Source of the DNA: Prevotella sp. UBA4330
GTDB lineage: Bacteria > Bacteroidota > Bacteroidia > Bacteroidales > Bacteroidaceae
Reading direction: 5' to 3'
Assembly (NCBI GenBank): GCA_002394385.1
Contig: DGTS01000012.1
Span: 1-56,163, forward strand
Length of the DNA stretch: 56,163 bases
The notes beneath the pieces are model-generated. The model did not search any database and was not told where the DNA came from. It worked only from the letters and a program-made list of their open reading frames with translations. The position numbers and the translations under genes are program-made. This document shows, in pieces, positions 16,387-25,431 of the stretch. How positions within the stretch are numbered: the stretch's first letter is position 1; every line of letters begins with the position of its first letter.

Positions 16387-17106
16387 TTAAGGCTGTAGCG
16401 TGAAACCGAAAACCATAAAGGCTTTGCGCGAACAAGAGTTGCCTGTTACCTCTCCAAAGATTGGAATGGAGAATCGATCGGTCACCTTGATGTCCTTAGT
16501 GGCACGCAGCGACAAGTTGGTGACTGCGAAACCACTTGTGCCATAGAAGTCGGTGGCGTAAGGAACGGCGCCCGCCGTAGCAGTAAAATCGACTCCAGCA
16601 AGGCAGAATGGAACAACTGCTTCGAAATAACTGCTGTAGGCGCGCTTGCCGTTCTTGTTTACGCCGTCGTTTCCGGCAAAGTTAGTGTACCATGCAAAGG
16701 CAACAGGACCGAAGTCGTATCCTATGTTAGCCTCGAAGACATGGCTGGTTCGATGGGAGGCATAGAGGAAGTAACGCTCTTCTGGAGAGTTAAACCAATA
16801 GTCGGTCACGCTGATGTTAAAACCGCCAATGGTATAATCCAGCGTGAGGTCGAACTCTTTAGCATCGTCCTTGTCAACAAGTCCGTAACTGCCCCATGCC
16901 GTCAGCGACAATCCTTTATATTCAATGCCAAGAGTCGGCTGCACAGCAGCACTTCCTAAATCCTGACCACGCCAGACATAACTACTCACGAAGTCGCTAG
17001 AAAGCCTTATCTCCAGTCCCTCTCCCAAAGAGAGGGGAGTAGATTCTTGTGCAGACAAGGTAAGGGCCGATAACAATGCTATTGTGGTAATAATACATTT
17101 CTTCAT
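16387..17106 (-). CDS. Outer-membrane protein linked to amtB
   Basis: A 239-residue protein with a signal peptide (MKKCIITTIALLSALTLSAQ, cleavage after SAQ likely) and alternating hydrophobic strands ending VFGFTLQP, a typical barrel closing strand with terminal aromatic nearby. FVSSYVWRGQDLG near the N-terminus resembles the opening of TorF/porin-like barrels. It is the third gene of glnB, amtB, omp, so it probably helps small nitrogen compounds cross the outer membrane; that role is inferred from context only. Right after the signal peptide the residues STPLSLGEGLEIRL are encoded by a copy of the palindromic element, so the insertion sits in the mature N-terminus. Confidence 0.7.
   Translation of the reverse strand: MKKCIITTIALLSALTLSAQESTPLSLGEGLEIRLSSDFVSSYVWRGQDLGSAAVQPTLGIEYKGLSLTAWGSYGLVDKDDAKEFDLTLDYTIGGFNISVTDYWFNSPEERYFLYASHRTSHVFEANIGYDFGPVAFAWYTNFAGNDGVNKNGKRAYSSYFEAVVPFCLAGVDFTATAGAVPYATDFYGTSGFAVTNLSLRATKDIKVTDRFSIPIFGEVTGNSCSRKAFMVFGFTLQP
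17001..17040 (-). repeat. Palindromic element copy in the outer-membrane protein gene
   Basis: Minus strand CTCCCCTCTCTTTGGGAGAG then GGACTGGAGATAAGGCTTT; reverse orientation of the element, in frame, encoding TPLSLGEGLEIRL. Confidence 0.75.
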
Positions 17107-17153
17107 AATCTATAATGATTTTGTTATTATAATCTTTATTATGTGAAAGTCTA

Positions 17154-17194
17154 ATCATCCCCTCTTCCCTTGGAGAAAGGTCGGGATGAGACTT
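17154..17194. repeat. Palindromic element copy after amtB
   Basis: CATCCCCTCTTCCCTTGGAG then AAAGGTCGGGATGAGACTT occupies the gap directly after the amtB stop codon (17196) and 48 bases before the outer-membrane protein start. Confidence 0.75.
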
Positions 17195-17195
17195 C

Positions 17196-18449
17196 TTAAT
17201 TATAACACGTCTCTCCATGTTCGTAGATGTCCAAGCCCTCGTCTTCGATGCGGGCATCAACTCTAAGGCCATGTAATTTTTTGATGCCGAAGAACAAGAT
17301 GAAACCGCAGGCTGCTGCCCAAAGATCGATGATCAAGATGCCGAAACACTCTGCGCCAAAGAATCCCCATCCGTGACCGTAGAAAGCGCCATTGCTAGTA
17401 GAGAGCAAGCCCGTCATTAGGGTTCCGAGAATGCCACAGACACCGTGCACAGAAGATGCGCCCACAGGGTCGTCGATGTGAAGACGGTGATCGATAAACT
17501 CTATGGCATAGACAAGCACTACACCGCATACGAGTCCGATAAAGACAGCACCTGTTGGCGATACGAGGTCGCAACCTGCCGTGATGCCTACAAGACCTGC
17601 CAGCACGCCGTTGAGTGTCAATGAGAGTGACGGCTTGCCATACTTCATCCATGTGATAAACATCGTTGCTGTTCCGCCTGCCACCGCTGCGAGGTTAGTA
17701 GTAAGGAATACATGTGATATTGCTACACGATTCACCTCACCACTTGCTGCCAACTGCGAACCTGGGTTAAAGCCAAACCAGCCCATCCAAAGTATGAACA
17801 CGCCCAGCGATGCCAGCGTCAGGTTGTGACCGGGGATGGCACGGCTCTTGCCGTCGGCAGAGTACTTGCCGATGCGAGGTCCCAGAGCCATAGCGCCAAT
17901 CAGAGCCAGCACGCCACCCACGCTATGCACAATGGCAGAGCCAGCAAAGTCGTGGAACACACTGCCAAAGGTGCTCATCATGAAACTGTCAGCAGCATCA
18001 TTACACAGCCAACCGCCGCCCCATGTCCAATGACCTTCAATGGGATAAATGAAGAGCGAGATGGCTGCACTATAAATAAGATACATCGAGAACTTCGTAC
18101 GCTCTGCCATCGCACCGCTAACGATAGTGGCAGACGTGGCACAGAATACGGTCTCGAAGATAAGGAATCCTTCTACAGGCAGTTCGCCCTTATAAAAACT
18201 CAGGTCGCCCCAGTTGGGCATGCCGATGAACCCGGCACCGTCGCTGCCAAACATAAATCCAAAACCTACAAAGAAGAATAACAACGAGCCAAACATGAAG
18301 TCAACAAAGTTCTTCATCAAGATATTCGCAGTGTTCTTGCTTCGTGTAAAACCTGCTTCACAAAGGGCAAAACCTGGCTGCATCCAGAAAACCAACATGG
18401 CTGCCAACAGCATCCATACTGTATCAAGTGATAATCCTATTTCGTTCAT
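17196..18449 (-). CDS. amtB: Ammonium transporter
   Basis: A 417-residue Amt/Rh-family channel, about eleven membrane segments, with a rather short N-terminus and no cleaved signal. GFALCEAGFTRSKN is the conserved first helix region; ATSATIVSGAMAER is the Amt signature; the paired pore histidines are expected in HDFAGSAIVHSVGG and VHGVCGILGTL. It conducts ammonium/ammonia across the inner membrane and is normally blocked by the PII protein, which is encoded directly upstream (glnB, 108-base gap). That gap contains strong C-rich hairpins ending about 8 bases from the amtB start. Confidence 0.95.
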   Translation of the reverse strand: MNEIGLSLDTVWMLLAAMLVFWMQPGFALCEAGFTRSKNTANILMKNFVDFMFGSLLFFFVGFGFMFGSDGAGFIGMPNWGDLSFYKGELPVEGFLIFETVFCATSATIVSGAMAERTKFSMYLIYSAAISLFIYPIEGHWTWGGGWLCNDAADSFMMSTFGSVFHDFAGSAIVHSVGGVLALIGAMALGPRIGKYSADGKSRAIPGHNLTLASLGVFILWMGWFGFNPGSQLAASGEVNRVAISHVFLTTNLAAVAGGTATMFITWMKYGKPSLSLTLNGVLAGLVGITAGCDLVSPTGAVFIGLVCGVVLVYAIEFIDHRLHIDDPVGASSVHGVCGILGTLMTGLLSTSNGAFYGHGWGFFGAECFGILIIDLWAAACGFILFFGIKKLHGLRVDARIEDEGLDIYEHGETCYN

Positions 18450-18455
18450 AAACTT

Positions 18456-18546
18456 ACCCCCCTCTGAATCCCCCGAGGGGGAAAGACCTAAGCGGGGGCG
18501 TTGGGTCTTTTGTGATGTTACAATATGCTTCCCTCCCGAAAGAGGC
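18456..18546 (-). repeat. Palindromic hairpins in the glnB-amtB gap
   Basis: On the transcribed strand AAAGACC...GGTCTTT forms one hairpin (18510-18482 area) and CCCCCTCGGGGG a second next to it, followed by a C/G-rich run up to 18456. A third, CCTCTTTCGGGAGGG, lies near 18531-18546. They belong to the same broad G/C-rich element class. Confidence 0.65.
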
Positions 18547-18557
18547 TTGAATGTTTT

Positions 18558-18905
18558 TTACTTTTTATCCCTCAGTACGGTGTCACCGTTTTCGCCTGTG
18601 CGAATTGACCATGTGTCTATCATGTCGCTCACGAAGATGCGTCCGTCGCCAATCTCGCCAGTGTGGGCAACTTTCATGATGACCTTCACTGTTGGCTCCA
18701 CGAACTGGTCGCGGCACACTATGGACAATGCCACGCGCTCGATGACATCAGTGGAATATTGGACGCCTCGATAGATGCGTTCTTCACGGCTCTGTCCTAT
18801 GCCATGAACGTTATGGTACTCAAACCAGTCGATGTCCGACTGCAATAGTGCCTCCTTGACATCCTCGAACTTTGTCTTGCGGATAATTGCTTCAATCCTT
18901 TTCAT
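18558..18905 (-). CDS. glnB: PII nitrogen regulatory protein
   Basis: A 115-residue PII protein of the GlnB/GlnK family. It senses 2-oxoglutarate and ATP/ADP and binds AmtB. MKRIEAIIRKTKFEDVKEAL is the first strand-helix unit; the T loop is about residues 36-55 with Tyr45 and Tyr50 in RIYRGVQY, Tyr50 lining up with the modified Tyr51 of enteric PII; VKVIMKVAHTGEIGDGRIFV is the C-terminal signature. The pairing with amtB suggests the GlnK role. First gene of glnB, amtB, omp, with a promoter on the minus strand at 18956-18984 and divergent from gltB. Confidence 0.93.
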   Translation of the reverse strand: MKRIEAIIRKTKFEDVKEALLQSDIDWFEYHNVHGIGQSREERIYRGVQYSTDVIERVALSIVCRDQFVEPTVKVIMKVAHTGEIGDGRIFVSDMIDTWSIRTGENGDTVLRDKK

Positions 18906-18955
18906 ACTTTTTACCTTTTAAATATTAATAATGTTATCTTGAAAGCTTTCGCTGG

Positions 18956-18984
18956 CAAAGATAATTTGTTTTTCAATAAACAAA
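18956..18984 (-). promoter_or_regulatory. Promoter of glnB-amtB-omp
   Basis: Minus strand TTTG (18984-18981), 17 bases, TATCTTTG (18963-18956). Leader of about 47 bases to the ATG at 18905. The spacer is slightly short of 19-20; another TTTG lies 23 bases away. Confidence 0.6.
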
Positions 18985-18997
18985 TACAAAAAAAATT

Positions 18998-19027
18998 CAC
19001 TTTGTGTTTGGAAAATTGCACAAAGTG
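18998..19027. promoter_or_regulatory. Inverted repeat between divergent glnB and gltB promoters
   Basis: CACTTTGTG (18998-19006) and CACAAAGTG (19019-19027) are perfect inverted repeats separated by 12 bases. Further AAAGTGT half-site matches follow at about 19030 and 19105. Position between the two nitrogen promoters suggests an operator for a shared regulator. Confidence 0.45.
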
Positions 19028-19152
19028 TCAAAGTGTAAACTAATGAGTTGTTTACTTACTTGTTTTAATTTCATTTTGTTCGGATATTTAATAAATTTGT
19101 TGCAAAGTGTTATTTGTAATCAAAATAATCACAAATAATTGTTACTAAATAC

Positions 19153-19182
19153 TTTGTTTTAATTACTTTTTGCTTATCTTTG
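19153..19182 (+). promoter_or_regulatory. Promoter of gltB-gltD
   Basis: TTTG at 19153-19156, 18 bases, TATCTTTG at 19175-19182; transcript start expected near 19186. Confidence 0.65.
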
Positions 19183-19224
19183 CACCCGTAAATGGAACAA
19201 AAAGAAAGATTAAGCAAGGATAAT

Positions 19225-22200
19225 ATGAATTTGAAGCAAAGAACACTGGAAGGACTTTACCAAAGCCAGTATGAACATGATGCATGTGGCGTGGGTATGG
19301 TGGTGAATATACATGGCAGCAAGAGCCATGAATTGGTTGACCAGGCGCTGCGCGTGCTTGAGAATATGGAACACCGAGGTGCCGAGACACGCGACAAGAC
19401 AGGTGACGGAGCGGGTATTATGCTGCAGATACCCCACGAGTTCATTCTGTTGCAGGGCATCCCCGTGCCTGAGAAAGGAAAGTATGGCACGGGGCTGGTG
19501 TTCCTGCCTAAAGATGAGAAGGAACAGCAAGAGATTCTGTCGGTTATGATAGATGAGATAGAGCGCGAGGGTATGCAACTGATGCATATGCGTACGGTTC
19601 CTACTTGTCCGGAAGTGCTTGGCGAGGCTGCTCGACGTGTGGAGCCTGCCATCAAGCAGATATTCATAGCGCACGGGCAGACTGCAACCCACCCTCGACC
19701 TACAACCCACCCCCAACCCCTCCCTAAGGGAGGAGGGTTTTGTTACTCTCAAGACGAGGATACTGCGCTAAGCAGGAGATTATATATAATAAGGAAGAAG
19801 ATTGAGAGGCGCGTAAGGCATGAGGACTTTTATATTTGTTCTCTGAGCAATAGGAGCATTGTTTACAAGGGTATGTTGACGAGTGGGCAGTTGCGTCGTT
19901 ATTTCCCAGACTTATCGAATCCATATCTCACGAGTGGACTGGCGCTGGTTCACTCTCGTTTCAGTACAAACACATTCCCAACATGGTCGCTTGCGCAGCC
20001 GTTCCGTTTGCTGGCACATAACGGTGAGATCAACACTATTCGCGGCAATCGCGGTTGGATGAAGGCACGGGAGAGCGTGCTCAGTAGCGAGGCTTTGGGT
20101 GACATCAAGGAGATTTCGCCTATAGTTGAGGAGGGCATGAGTGACTCTGCAAGTCTTGACAATGTATTTGAGTTTTTGACGATGAGCGGCTTGTCGTTGC
20201 CTCAGGCTATTGCTATTCTGGTGCCAGAGAGTTTCAACGACAAGAATCCTATCAGCGAGGACCTGAAAGCGTTCTATGAGTATCATTCCATATTGATGGA
20301 GCCTTGGGACGGTCCTGCTGCTTTGTTGTTCTCTGACGGTCGGTATGCTGGCGGTATGCTTGACAGGAATGGTTTGCGCCCTTCGCGTTATACGATAACA
20401 AAGGGTGGCGTGATGGTTGTGGCGTCAGAGGTTGGCGTGATGGACTTTGAGCCTGGGGATATTGTGTCGAAAGGACGTTTGCAGCCTGGTAAGATTCTGC
20501 TCATTGACACTCAGGAGGGTAAGATATACTACGATGGTGAGATTAAGGAACAGTTGGCTCAGGCACACCCTTACCGTGAGTGGCTCAGTGAGAACCGCGT
20601 TCAGTTGGAGAAACTGAAGAGCGGGAGGAGGGTAGAGAACTCGGTAAGCAATCTGGAGCGGAAACTGGTGCAGTTTGGGTATGGGCAGGAGGACATCGAC
20701 AGGACCCTTGTTCCTATGGCTACAACGGGTCAGGAACCTGTGGCTGCTATGGGTAATGACACTCCGCTGGCGGTGGTTAGTGACCGTCCACAGTTGTTGT
20801 TCAACTATTTCCGTCAGCAATTCGCTCAGGTGACGAATCCTGCGATAGACCCTATCCGCGAGGAACTGGTAATGTCGTTGACGGAGTATATCGGTGCCGT
20901 GGGGACTAATATCCTTACGCCCGATGCCTCGAACTGTAAGATGGTTCGTCTGCCGCAACCGGTGCTGACGAACACACAACTGGATATATTAAGTAATATA
21001 AGGTATAAAGGTTTCAGGACGAAGAAGTTGGCGATAACTTTCAGCCTCACCCCCAACCCCTCTCCAAGGGTAGAGGGGAGTGATTACACTCAGGCTGGTG
21101 AGAATTTGCGTACTGCTCTTGACAAATTGTGCAAGGATGCGGAGCAGGCGGTGGATGACGGCTACAACTACATCATACTGACAGACAAACTGCCTATCGA
21201 CGACGCAGAACTATCTGCTCCCCTCTCTACGGGAGAGGGGTCGGGGGAGAGGCTTTTCATCCCCTCGCTTCTTGCTGTCTCTGCTGTTCATCATTATCTT
21301 ATCTCTGTAGGCAAGCGTGTGCAGACGGCCTTGATTGTGGAGAGTGGCGAGATACGTGAGACGATGCATGCTGCGTTACTGCTTGGTTATGGTGCAAGTG
21401 CGCTATGTCCATATATGACATTTGCCATTCTTGATGATTTGGTAAAGAGGGGAAAGATACAGGAGGAATATGCCACTGCTGAGGCGAACTATATAAAGGC
21501 AGTGGATAAGGGTCTGAAGAAGATTATGTCGAAGATGGGTATCTCGACCATTCGCTCGTATCGAGGTGCAAAGATTTTCGAGAGTATCGGACTTAGCGAG
21601 GACTTGCTGCGTAGGTATTTCGGTACGGAGGTGAGCACCATTGGAGGCATTGGACTGAAGGAGATAGCAAGAGACCAGATACGTCTCAGCAACCCCCTCC
21701 AGACCTCCCCGAGGGGAGGCGCTCTGAGCCTGAAGAACCACGGTCAGTTCTCTTGGCGTAATGACGGCATTAAGCATGCGTGGAACCCGGAAACGATATA
21801 TCGTCTGCAAATTGCTACGCGAACAGGCGACTACAATAAATATAAGGAATGGGAGTCGCTGGTTGACAAGAAGGACAGTCCTATATTCATACGTGACTTT
21901 TTCGAATGGAAAAAGGCTGCGACACCAACTCCTATGGACAATGTAGAGCCTGTAGAGTCTATTGTTAAGCACTTTGTGACGGGTGCCATGAGTTTTGGTG
22001 CACTCAGTATTGAGGCTCATGAGGCGTTGGCTTTGGCAATGAACAGACTGGGCACTCGCTCGAACACAGGTGAGGGTGGCGAGGACAATGGACGCTATCA
22101 TACTGAGGTGGATGGTGTGTCGTTGTCGAGCAAGACGAAGCAGATAGCATCAGGTCGTTTCGGCGTGACGGCTGAGTATTTGGTGAATGCCGAGGAGATA

Positions 22201-23907
22201 CAGATAAAGGTGGCTCAAGGTGCCAAGCCTGGTGAGGGTGGTCAGTTGCCAGGATTCAAGGTTAATGATATCATTGCCAGGACTCGCAATGCCATTCCTG
22301 GCATCTCTCTTATCTCGCCCCCTCCCCATCACGACATCTACTCGATTGAAGACTTGGCTCAACTTATCTTCGACCTGAAGAACATTAACCCGAGTGCTGC
22401 TGTTAGTGTGAAACTTGTGGCAGAGAGTGGTGTAGGCACTATTGCCGCTGGTGTGGCGAAGGCGAAGGCAGACCTGATAGTGATTAGCGGTGCCGAAGGC
22501 GGAACAGGTGCTTCTCCTGCGAGCAGTATGCGCTTTGCAGGCATATCTCCTGAGATTGGATTGTCAGAGACACAGCAGACATTGGTGTTAAATGGCTTGC
22601 GCAATCAAGTGCGTCTGCAGACGGACGGTCAGTTGAAGACTGCGAAGGATGTAATTATCATGTCTATGCTTGGTGCAGATGAGTTTTCGTTTGGTACTTT
22701 GCCGCTTATTGTGCTGGGTTGTGTGATGATGCGTAAGTGCAACACAAATACGTGCCCTATGGGTGTGGCAACACAAGACCCTGAGTTGCGCAAGCACTTC
22801 GAGGGTCGTGCAGAGTATGTGGTGAACTACTTCACGTTTCTTGCTCAGCGAGTACGTGAATATCTTAGTGAAATAGGTGTGCGTAGTTTGAAAGAAATAA
22901 TCGGCCATACGGAAATGATAGAGAGCCATATCCCATCTACAAATCACGAGGGAAGTGATGTCGTGGAGAAGTGGAAAACCATAGACTTCGCCCGCATATT
23001 GCATAGGCCGGAGACGAACAAGGCATTGTACTGGGATCGTGGTGCATACACAAAGGTAACGGGAGTCAAGGATGAGGAAATCATAAAGGCTGCTGCGAAT
23101 GCAATTGAAAGCGGCGAGGAGGTTACGCTCGACTATGCTATTAGAAATACCGATCGTGCTGTGACAACAATGCTCAGTGGTGTCATCGCAAAAAGATACG
23201 GTGAAGTGGGACTTCCTGACGAAACCATAAATATAAAGTTCAAGGGTTCTGCAGGCCAGTCGTTTGGTGCCTTTGCTGTTCGCGGTCTCAACATCAAACT
23301 AGAGGGAGAGTGTAACGACTACTTTGGCAAGGGACTTTGTGGCGGTCGCATAAGCATTTTACCTCCTGTCCGTTCAAGTGAGGAATTCCATGCAGAGGAC
23401 AATATCATAGCCGGTAATACTGGTCTCTATGGCGCTACCTCTGGCGAACTTTACATCAACGGAAAGGTGGGCGAACGTTTTGGAGTGCGCAACTCTGGTG
23501 CCATTGCCGTCATCGAGGGTGCTGGTGACCACTGCTGCGAATATATGACAGGTGGCCGCGTGGTGGTACTGGGCGATACTGGTCGTAACTTCGCTGCCGG
23601 CATGAGCGGTGGTGTTGCCTATGTGTGGGACCCTCACCATCATTTCGACTATTTCTGTAATATGGATATGGTGGAAATCAATCTCATCGAAGATAGTGTT
23701 TCGCGCAAAGAACTACTAGAACTTGTCCGTCAGCATTATCTACATACAGGGTCGGCTCTTGCCGGTCGTATGCTTGACGACTGGAGTCACTACTGTGAGG
23801 AGTTTGTACAAGTTGTTCCTATCGAGTATAAGCGCGTGCTTGAAGAAGAGAAGATGGCGCGTCTTCACGAGAAGATCAGGCAATTGGACAATTTGACAAT
23901 CATGTAA
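19225..23907 (+). CDS. gltB: Glutamate synthase, large subunit
   Basis: A 1560-residue protein (1571 from the earlier in-frame ATG at 19192). The 19225 start is preferred: it leaves a ~39-base leader after the promoter and matches the short propeptide of relatives before the catalytic Cys in HDACGVGMV (Cys21). Order: class II glutaminase, central domain, FMN domain, iron-sulfur motif KCNTNTCPMGVATQ, C-terminal beta helix with repeated GG/GAT motifs. It transfers the glutamine amide to 2-oxoglutarate with GltD supplying electrons. Four copies of the palindromic element are read in frame, at about residues 154-172, 607-623, 664-679 and 822-837, which explains its length over ~1500. Its last codons (QLDNLTIM) lie in a short-unit repeat tract. 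Confidence 0.95.
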   Translation: MNLKQRTLEGLYQSQYEHDACGVGMVVNIHGSKSHELVDQALRVLENMEHRGAETRDKTGDGAGIMLQIPHEFILLQGIPVPEKGKYGTGLVFLPKDEKEQQEILSVMIDEIEREGMQLMHMRTVPTCPEVLGEAARRVEPAIKQIFIAHGQTATHPRPTTHPQPLPKGGGFCYSQDEDTALSRRLYIIRKKIERRVRHEDFYICSLSNRSIVYKGMLTSGQLRRYFPDLSNPYLTSGLALVHSRFSTNTFPTWSLAQPFRLLAHNGEINTIRGNRGWMKARESVLSSEALGDIKEISPIVEEGMSDSASLDNVFEFLTMSGLSLPQAIAILVPESFNDKNPISEDLKAFYEYHSILMEPWDGPAALLFSDGRYAGGMLDRNGLRPSRYTITKGGVMVVASEVGVMDFEPGDIVSKGRLQPGKILLIDTQEGKIYYDGEIKEQLAQAHPYREWLSENRVQLEKLKSGRRVENSVSNLERKLVQFGYGQEDIDRTLVPMATTGQEPVAAMGNDTPLAVVSDRPQLLFNYFRQQFAQVTNPAIDPIREELVMSLTEYIGAVGTNILTPDASNCKMVRLPQPVLTNTQLDILSNIRYKGFRTKKLAITFSLTPNPSPRVEGSDYTQAGENLRTALDKLCKDAEQAVDDGYNYIILTDKLPIDDAELSAPLSTGEGSGERLFIPSLLAVSAVHHYLISVGKRVQTALIVESGEIRETMHAALLLGYGASALCPYMTFAILDDLVKRGKIQEEYATAEANYIKAVDKGLKKIMSKMGISTIRSYRGAKIFESIGLSEDLLRRYFGTEVSTIGGIGLKEIARDQIRLSNPLQTSPRGGALSLKNHGQFSWRNDGIKHAWNPETIYRLQIATRTGDYNKYKEWESLVDKKDSPIFIRDFFEWKKAATPTPMDNVEPVESIVKHFVTGAMSFGALSIEAHEALALAMNRLGTRSNTGEGGEDNGRYHTEVDGVSLSSKTKQIASGRFGVTAEYLVNAEEIQIKVAQGAKPGEGGQLPGFKVNDIIARTRNAIPGISLISPPPHHDIYSIEDLAQLIFDLKNINPSAAVSVKLVAESGVGTIAAGVAKAKADLIVISGAEGGTGASPASSMRFAGISPEIGLSETQQTLVLNGLRNQVRLQTDGQLKTAKDVIIMSMLGADEFSFGTLPLIVLGCVMMRKCNTNTCPMGVATQDPELRKHFEGRAEYVVNYFTFLAQRVREYLSEIGVRSLKEIIGHTEMIESHIPSTNHEGSDVVEKWKTIDFARILHRPETNKALYWDRGAYTKVTGVKDEEIIKAAANAIESGEEVTLDYAIRNTDRAVTTMLSGVIAKRYGEVGLPDETINIKFKGSAGQSFGAFAVRGLNIKLEGECNDYFGKGLCGGRISILPPVRSSEEFHAEDNIIAGNTGLYGATSGELYINGKVGERFGVRNSGAIAVIEGAGDHCCEYMTGGRVVVLGDTGRNFAAGMSGGVAYVWDPHHHFDYFCNMDMVEINLIEDSVSRKELLELVRQHYLHTGSALAGRMLDDWSHYCEEFVQVVPIEYKRVLEEEKMARLHEKIRQLDNLTIM
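19686..19741 (+). repeat. Palindromic element copy 1 in gltB
   Basis: ACCCACCCCCAACCCCTCCC then TAAGGGAGGAGGGTTTT, preceded by a partial duplication of its head. Read as THPQPLPKGGGF within the glutaminase domain. Confidence 0.8.
21043..21080 (+). repeat. Palindromic element copy 2 in gltB
   Basis: AGCCTCACCCCCAACCCCTC then TCCAAGGGTAGAGGGGAG. Read as SLTPNPSPRVEGS. Confidence 0.85.
21218..21258 (+). repeat. Palindromic element copy 3 in gltB (reverse orientation)
   Basis: CTCCCCTCTCTACGGGAGAG then GGGTCGGGGGAGAGGCTTTTC, the reverse complement orientation of copy 2. Read as APLSTGEGSGERLF. Confidence 0.85.
21691..21728 (+). repeat. Palindromic element copy 4 in gltB
   Basis: AACCCCCTCCAGACCTCCCC then GAGGGGAGGCGCTCTGAG, a more diverged copy. 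Read as SNPLQTSPRGGAL just before the FMN domain. Confidence 0.65.
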
Positions 23908-23937
23908 TTGGACAAATGGACAATTTGACAATTTGCC
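23880..23937 (+). repeat. Short-unit repeat tract over the gltB stop codon
   Basis: Repeated GACAATTT/GGACAA units (8-9 bp) run through the last codons, the stop (23905-23907) and the first 30 bases of the gltB-gltD gap. Confidence 0.7.
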
Positions 23938-23982
23938 GTGTAAATCGTAAAATTGAAAATCGTAAAATAGTAAAATAAAACG

Positions 23983-25413
23983 ATGGGAAATCCTAAAGCA
24001 TTTTTAGAAATACATAGACAAGAGGCGGGTTACCGTCCGATACACGACAGAATTCACGACTTTGGTGAAGTGGAGCAGACGCTGAACACTCGTGAACGCA
24101 AGTTGCAGGCATCACGTTGCATGGATTGTGGCGTACCATTCTGTCACTGGGCATGTCCTCTGGGCAACAAGGCTCCGGAGTGGAACAATGCTTTGTATAA
24201 TGGAGAGTGGGAGTTGGCATATAGACTTTTGTCGAGCACAAACCCGTTCCCTGAGTTTACAGGCCGTATATGTCCTGCGTTATGTGAGAAAGCATGTGTG
24301 CTGAATCGTTTCAATCATGAACCCACCACCAATCGCGAGGATGAGTGCGCTATAATAGAGACTGCCTTTCGTGAGGGGTTCATCCAGCCGCGAATCGCTG
24401 CCAGGAATGGTATGAAAGTGGCTGTGGTTGGTGCTGGCCCTGCGGGACTTGCCGCTGCCGACGCGCTTAACCAAATGGGTTATTCGGTAACTGTTTTTGA
24501 GAAGAATGAAGCAGCAGGTGGCTTGCTTCGTTACGGCATTCCCAACTTCAAACTCAACAAGGCAATCATAGATCGTCGTATTGCCATGATGGAGGCGGAA
24601 GGTATTGTTTTTCGATACAATCTAAAAGCCTCCACAAACCCCTCCCAAGGAGGGGATGTTGAGATACATATTGCCCCTGATGTTTCTGCTCCTTCAAGTA
24701 ACCAAACATCCACTCCTTGGGAAGGGCTTGAGGATGCTTTCGCCGCCGTCGTCATTGCAACGGGAACTCCAACGGCAAGAGACCTGAAAATACCAGGGCG
24801 TGAACTGAAAGGTGTTCACCTTGCTCTTGAAATATTGAGTCAGCAGAACCGTGTCCTTGCAGGAATGGAATTTTCCAAGGATGAACGAATCACAGCAAAG
24901 GGTAAGGATGTTCTGGTAATAGGTGGTGGAGACACTGGTTCCGACTGTATTGGCACTGCTCACCGCCAAGGATGCAAAAGTGTGACGCAAATAGAGATTA
25001 TGCCTAAGCCTGTGCAGGGACCTGAAGACCCGCAGAATCCTTGGCCCAACTATCCCCGTACGCTTAAGACGACATCGAGTCACGAGGAAGGATGCATCCG
25101 TCGCTGGAACATCAACACACTTGAGTTCCTTGGAGAAGATGGAAAACTGACAGGTGTTAAGGTACAGGAAATTGACTGGGAACCCAATCCCAATGGTGGC
25201 AGACCAATAATGGTAGAGAAGGGTAAGCCTGAAATCATAAAGGCAGAACTATGCTTGCTGGCTATGGGTTTCCTGAAACCGGAACATCCTGATTATCCTA
25301 AGAATGTCTTCGTATGCGGCGATGCTAAGAATGGTGCCTCTCTGGTGGTTCGTGCTATTGCAAGTGGCATAGAGACTGCACGAAAGGTAAATGAATATCT
25401 GTCAAAATTATAA
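23983..25413 (+). CDS. gltD: Glutamate synthase, small subunit
   Basis: A 476-residue flavoprotein that passes electrons from NAD(P)H to GltB. The N-terminal ferredoxin-like domain has CMDCGVPFCHWACPLG and RICPALCEKACV cysteine clusters; FAD binding is VAVVGAGPAGLAAAD near residues 140-154; NAD(P)H binding is VLVIGGGDTGSDCIG near 307-321. It follows gltB after 75 bases and precedes dapL by 18. Two element copies in opposite orientation are read in frame at about residues 214-226 (KASTNPSQGGDVE) and 241-252 (STPWEGLEDAF), both in the loop region between the FAD and NAD(P)H segments. Confidence 0.95.
   Translation: MGNPKAFLEIHRQEAGYRPIHDRIHDFGEVEQTLNTRERKLQASRCMDCGVPFCHWACPLGNKAPEWNNALYNGEWELAYRLLSSTNPFPEFTGRICPALCEKACVLNRFNHEPTTNREDECAIIETAFREGFIQPRIAARNGMKVAVVGAGPAGLAAADALNQMGYSVTVFEKNEAAGGLLRYGIPNFKLNKAIIDRRIAMMEAEGIVFRYNLKASTNPSQGGDVEIHIAPDVSAPSSNQTSTPWEGLEDAFAAVVIATGTPTARDLKIPGRELKGVHLALEILSQQNRVLAGMEFSKDERITAKGKDVLVIGGGDTGSDCIGTAHRQGCKSVTQIEIMPKPVQGPEDPQNPWPNYPRTLKTTSSHEEGCIRRWNINTLEFLGEDGKLTGVKVQEIDWEPNPNGGRPIMVEKGKPEIIKAELCLLAMGFLKPEHPDYPKNVFVCGDAKNGASLVVRAIASGIETARKVNEYLSKL
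24624..24660 (+). repeat. Palindromic element copy 1 in gltD
   Basis: AAAAGCCTCCACAAACCCCT then CCCAAGGAGGGGATGTT; forward orientation. Confidence 0.75.
24706..24740 (+). repeat. Palindromic element copy 2 in gltD (reverse orientation)
   Basis: ACATCCACTCCTTGGGAAGG then GCTTGAGGATGCTTT; reverse orientation relative to copy 1, 45 bases away. Confidence 0.65.
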
Positions 25414-25431
25414 AAACATATAATTATCCCC

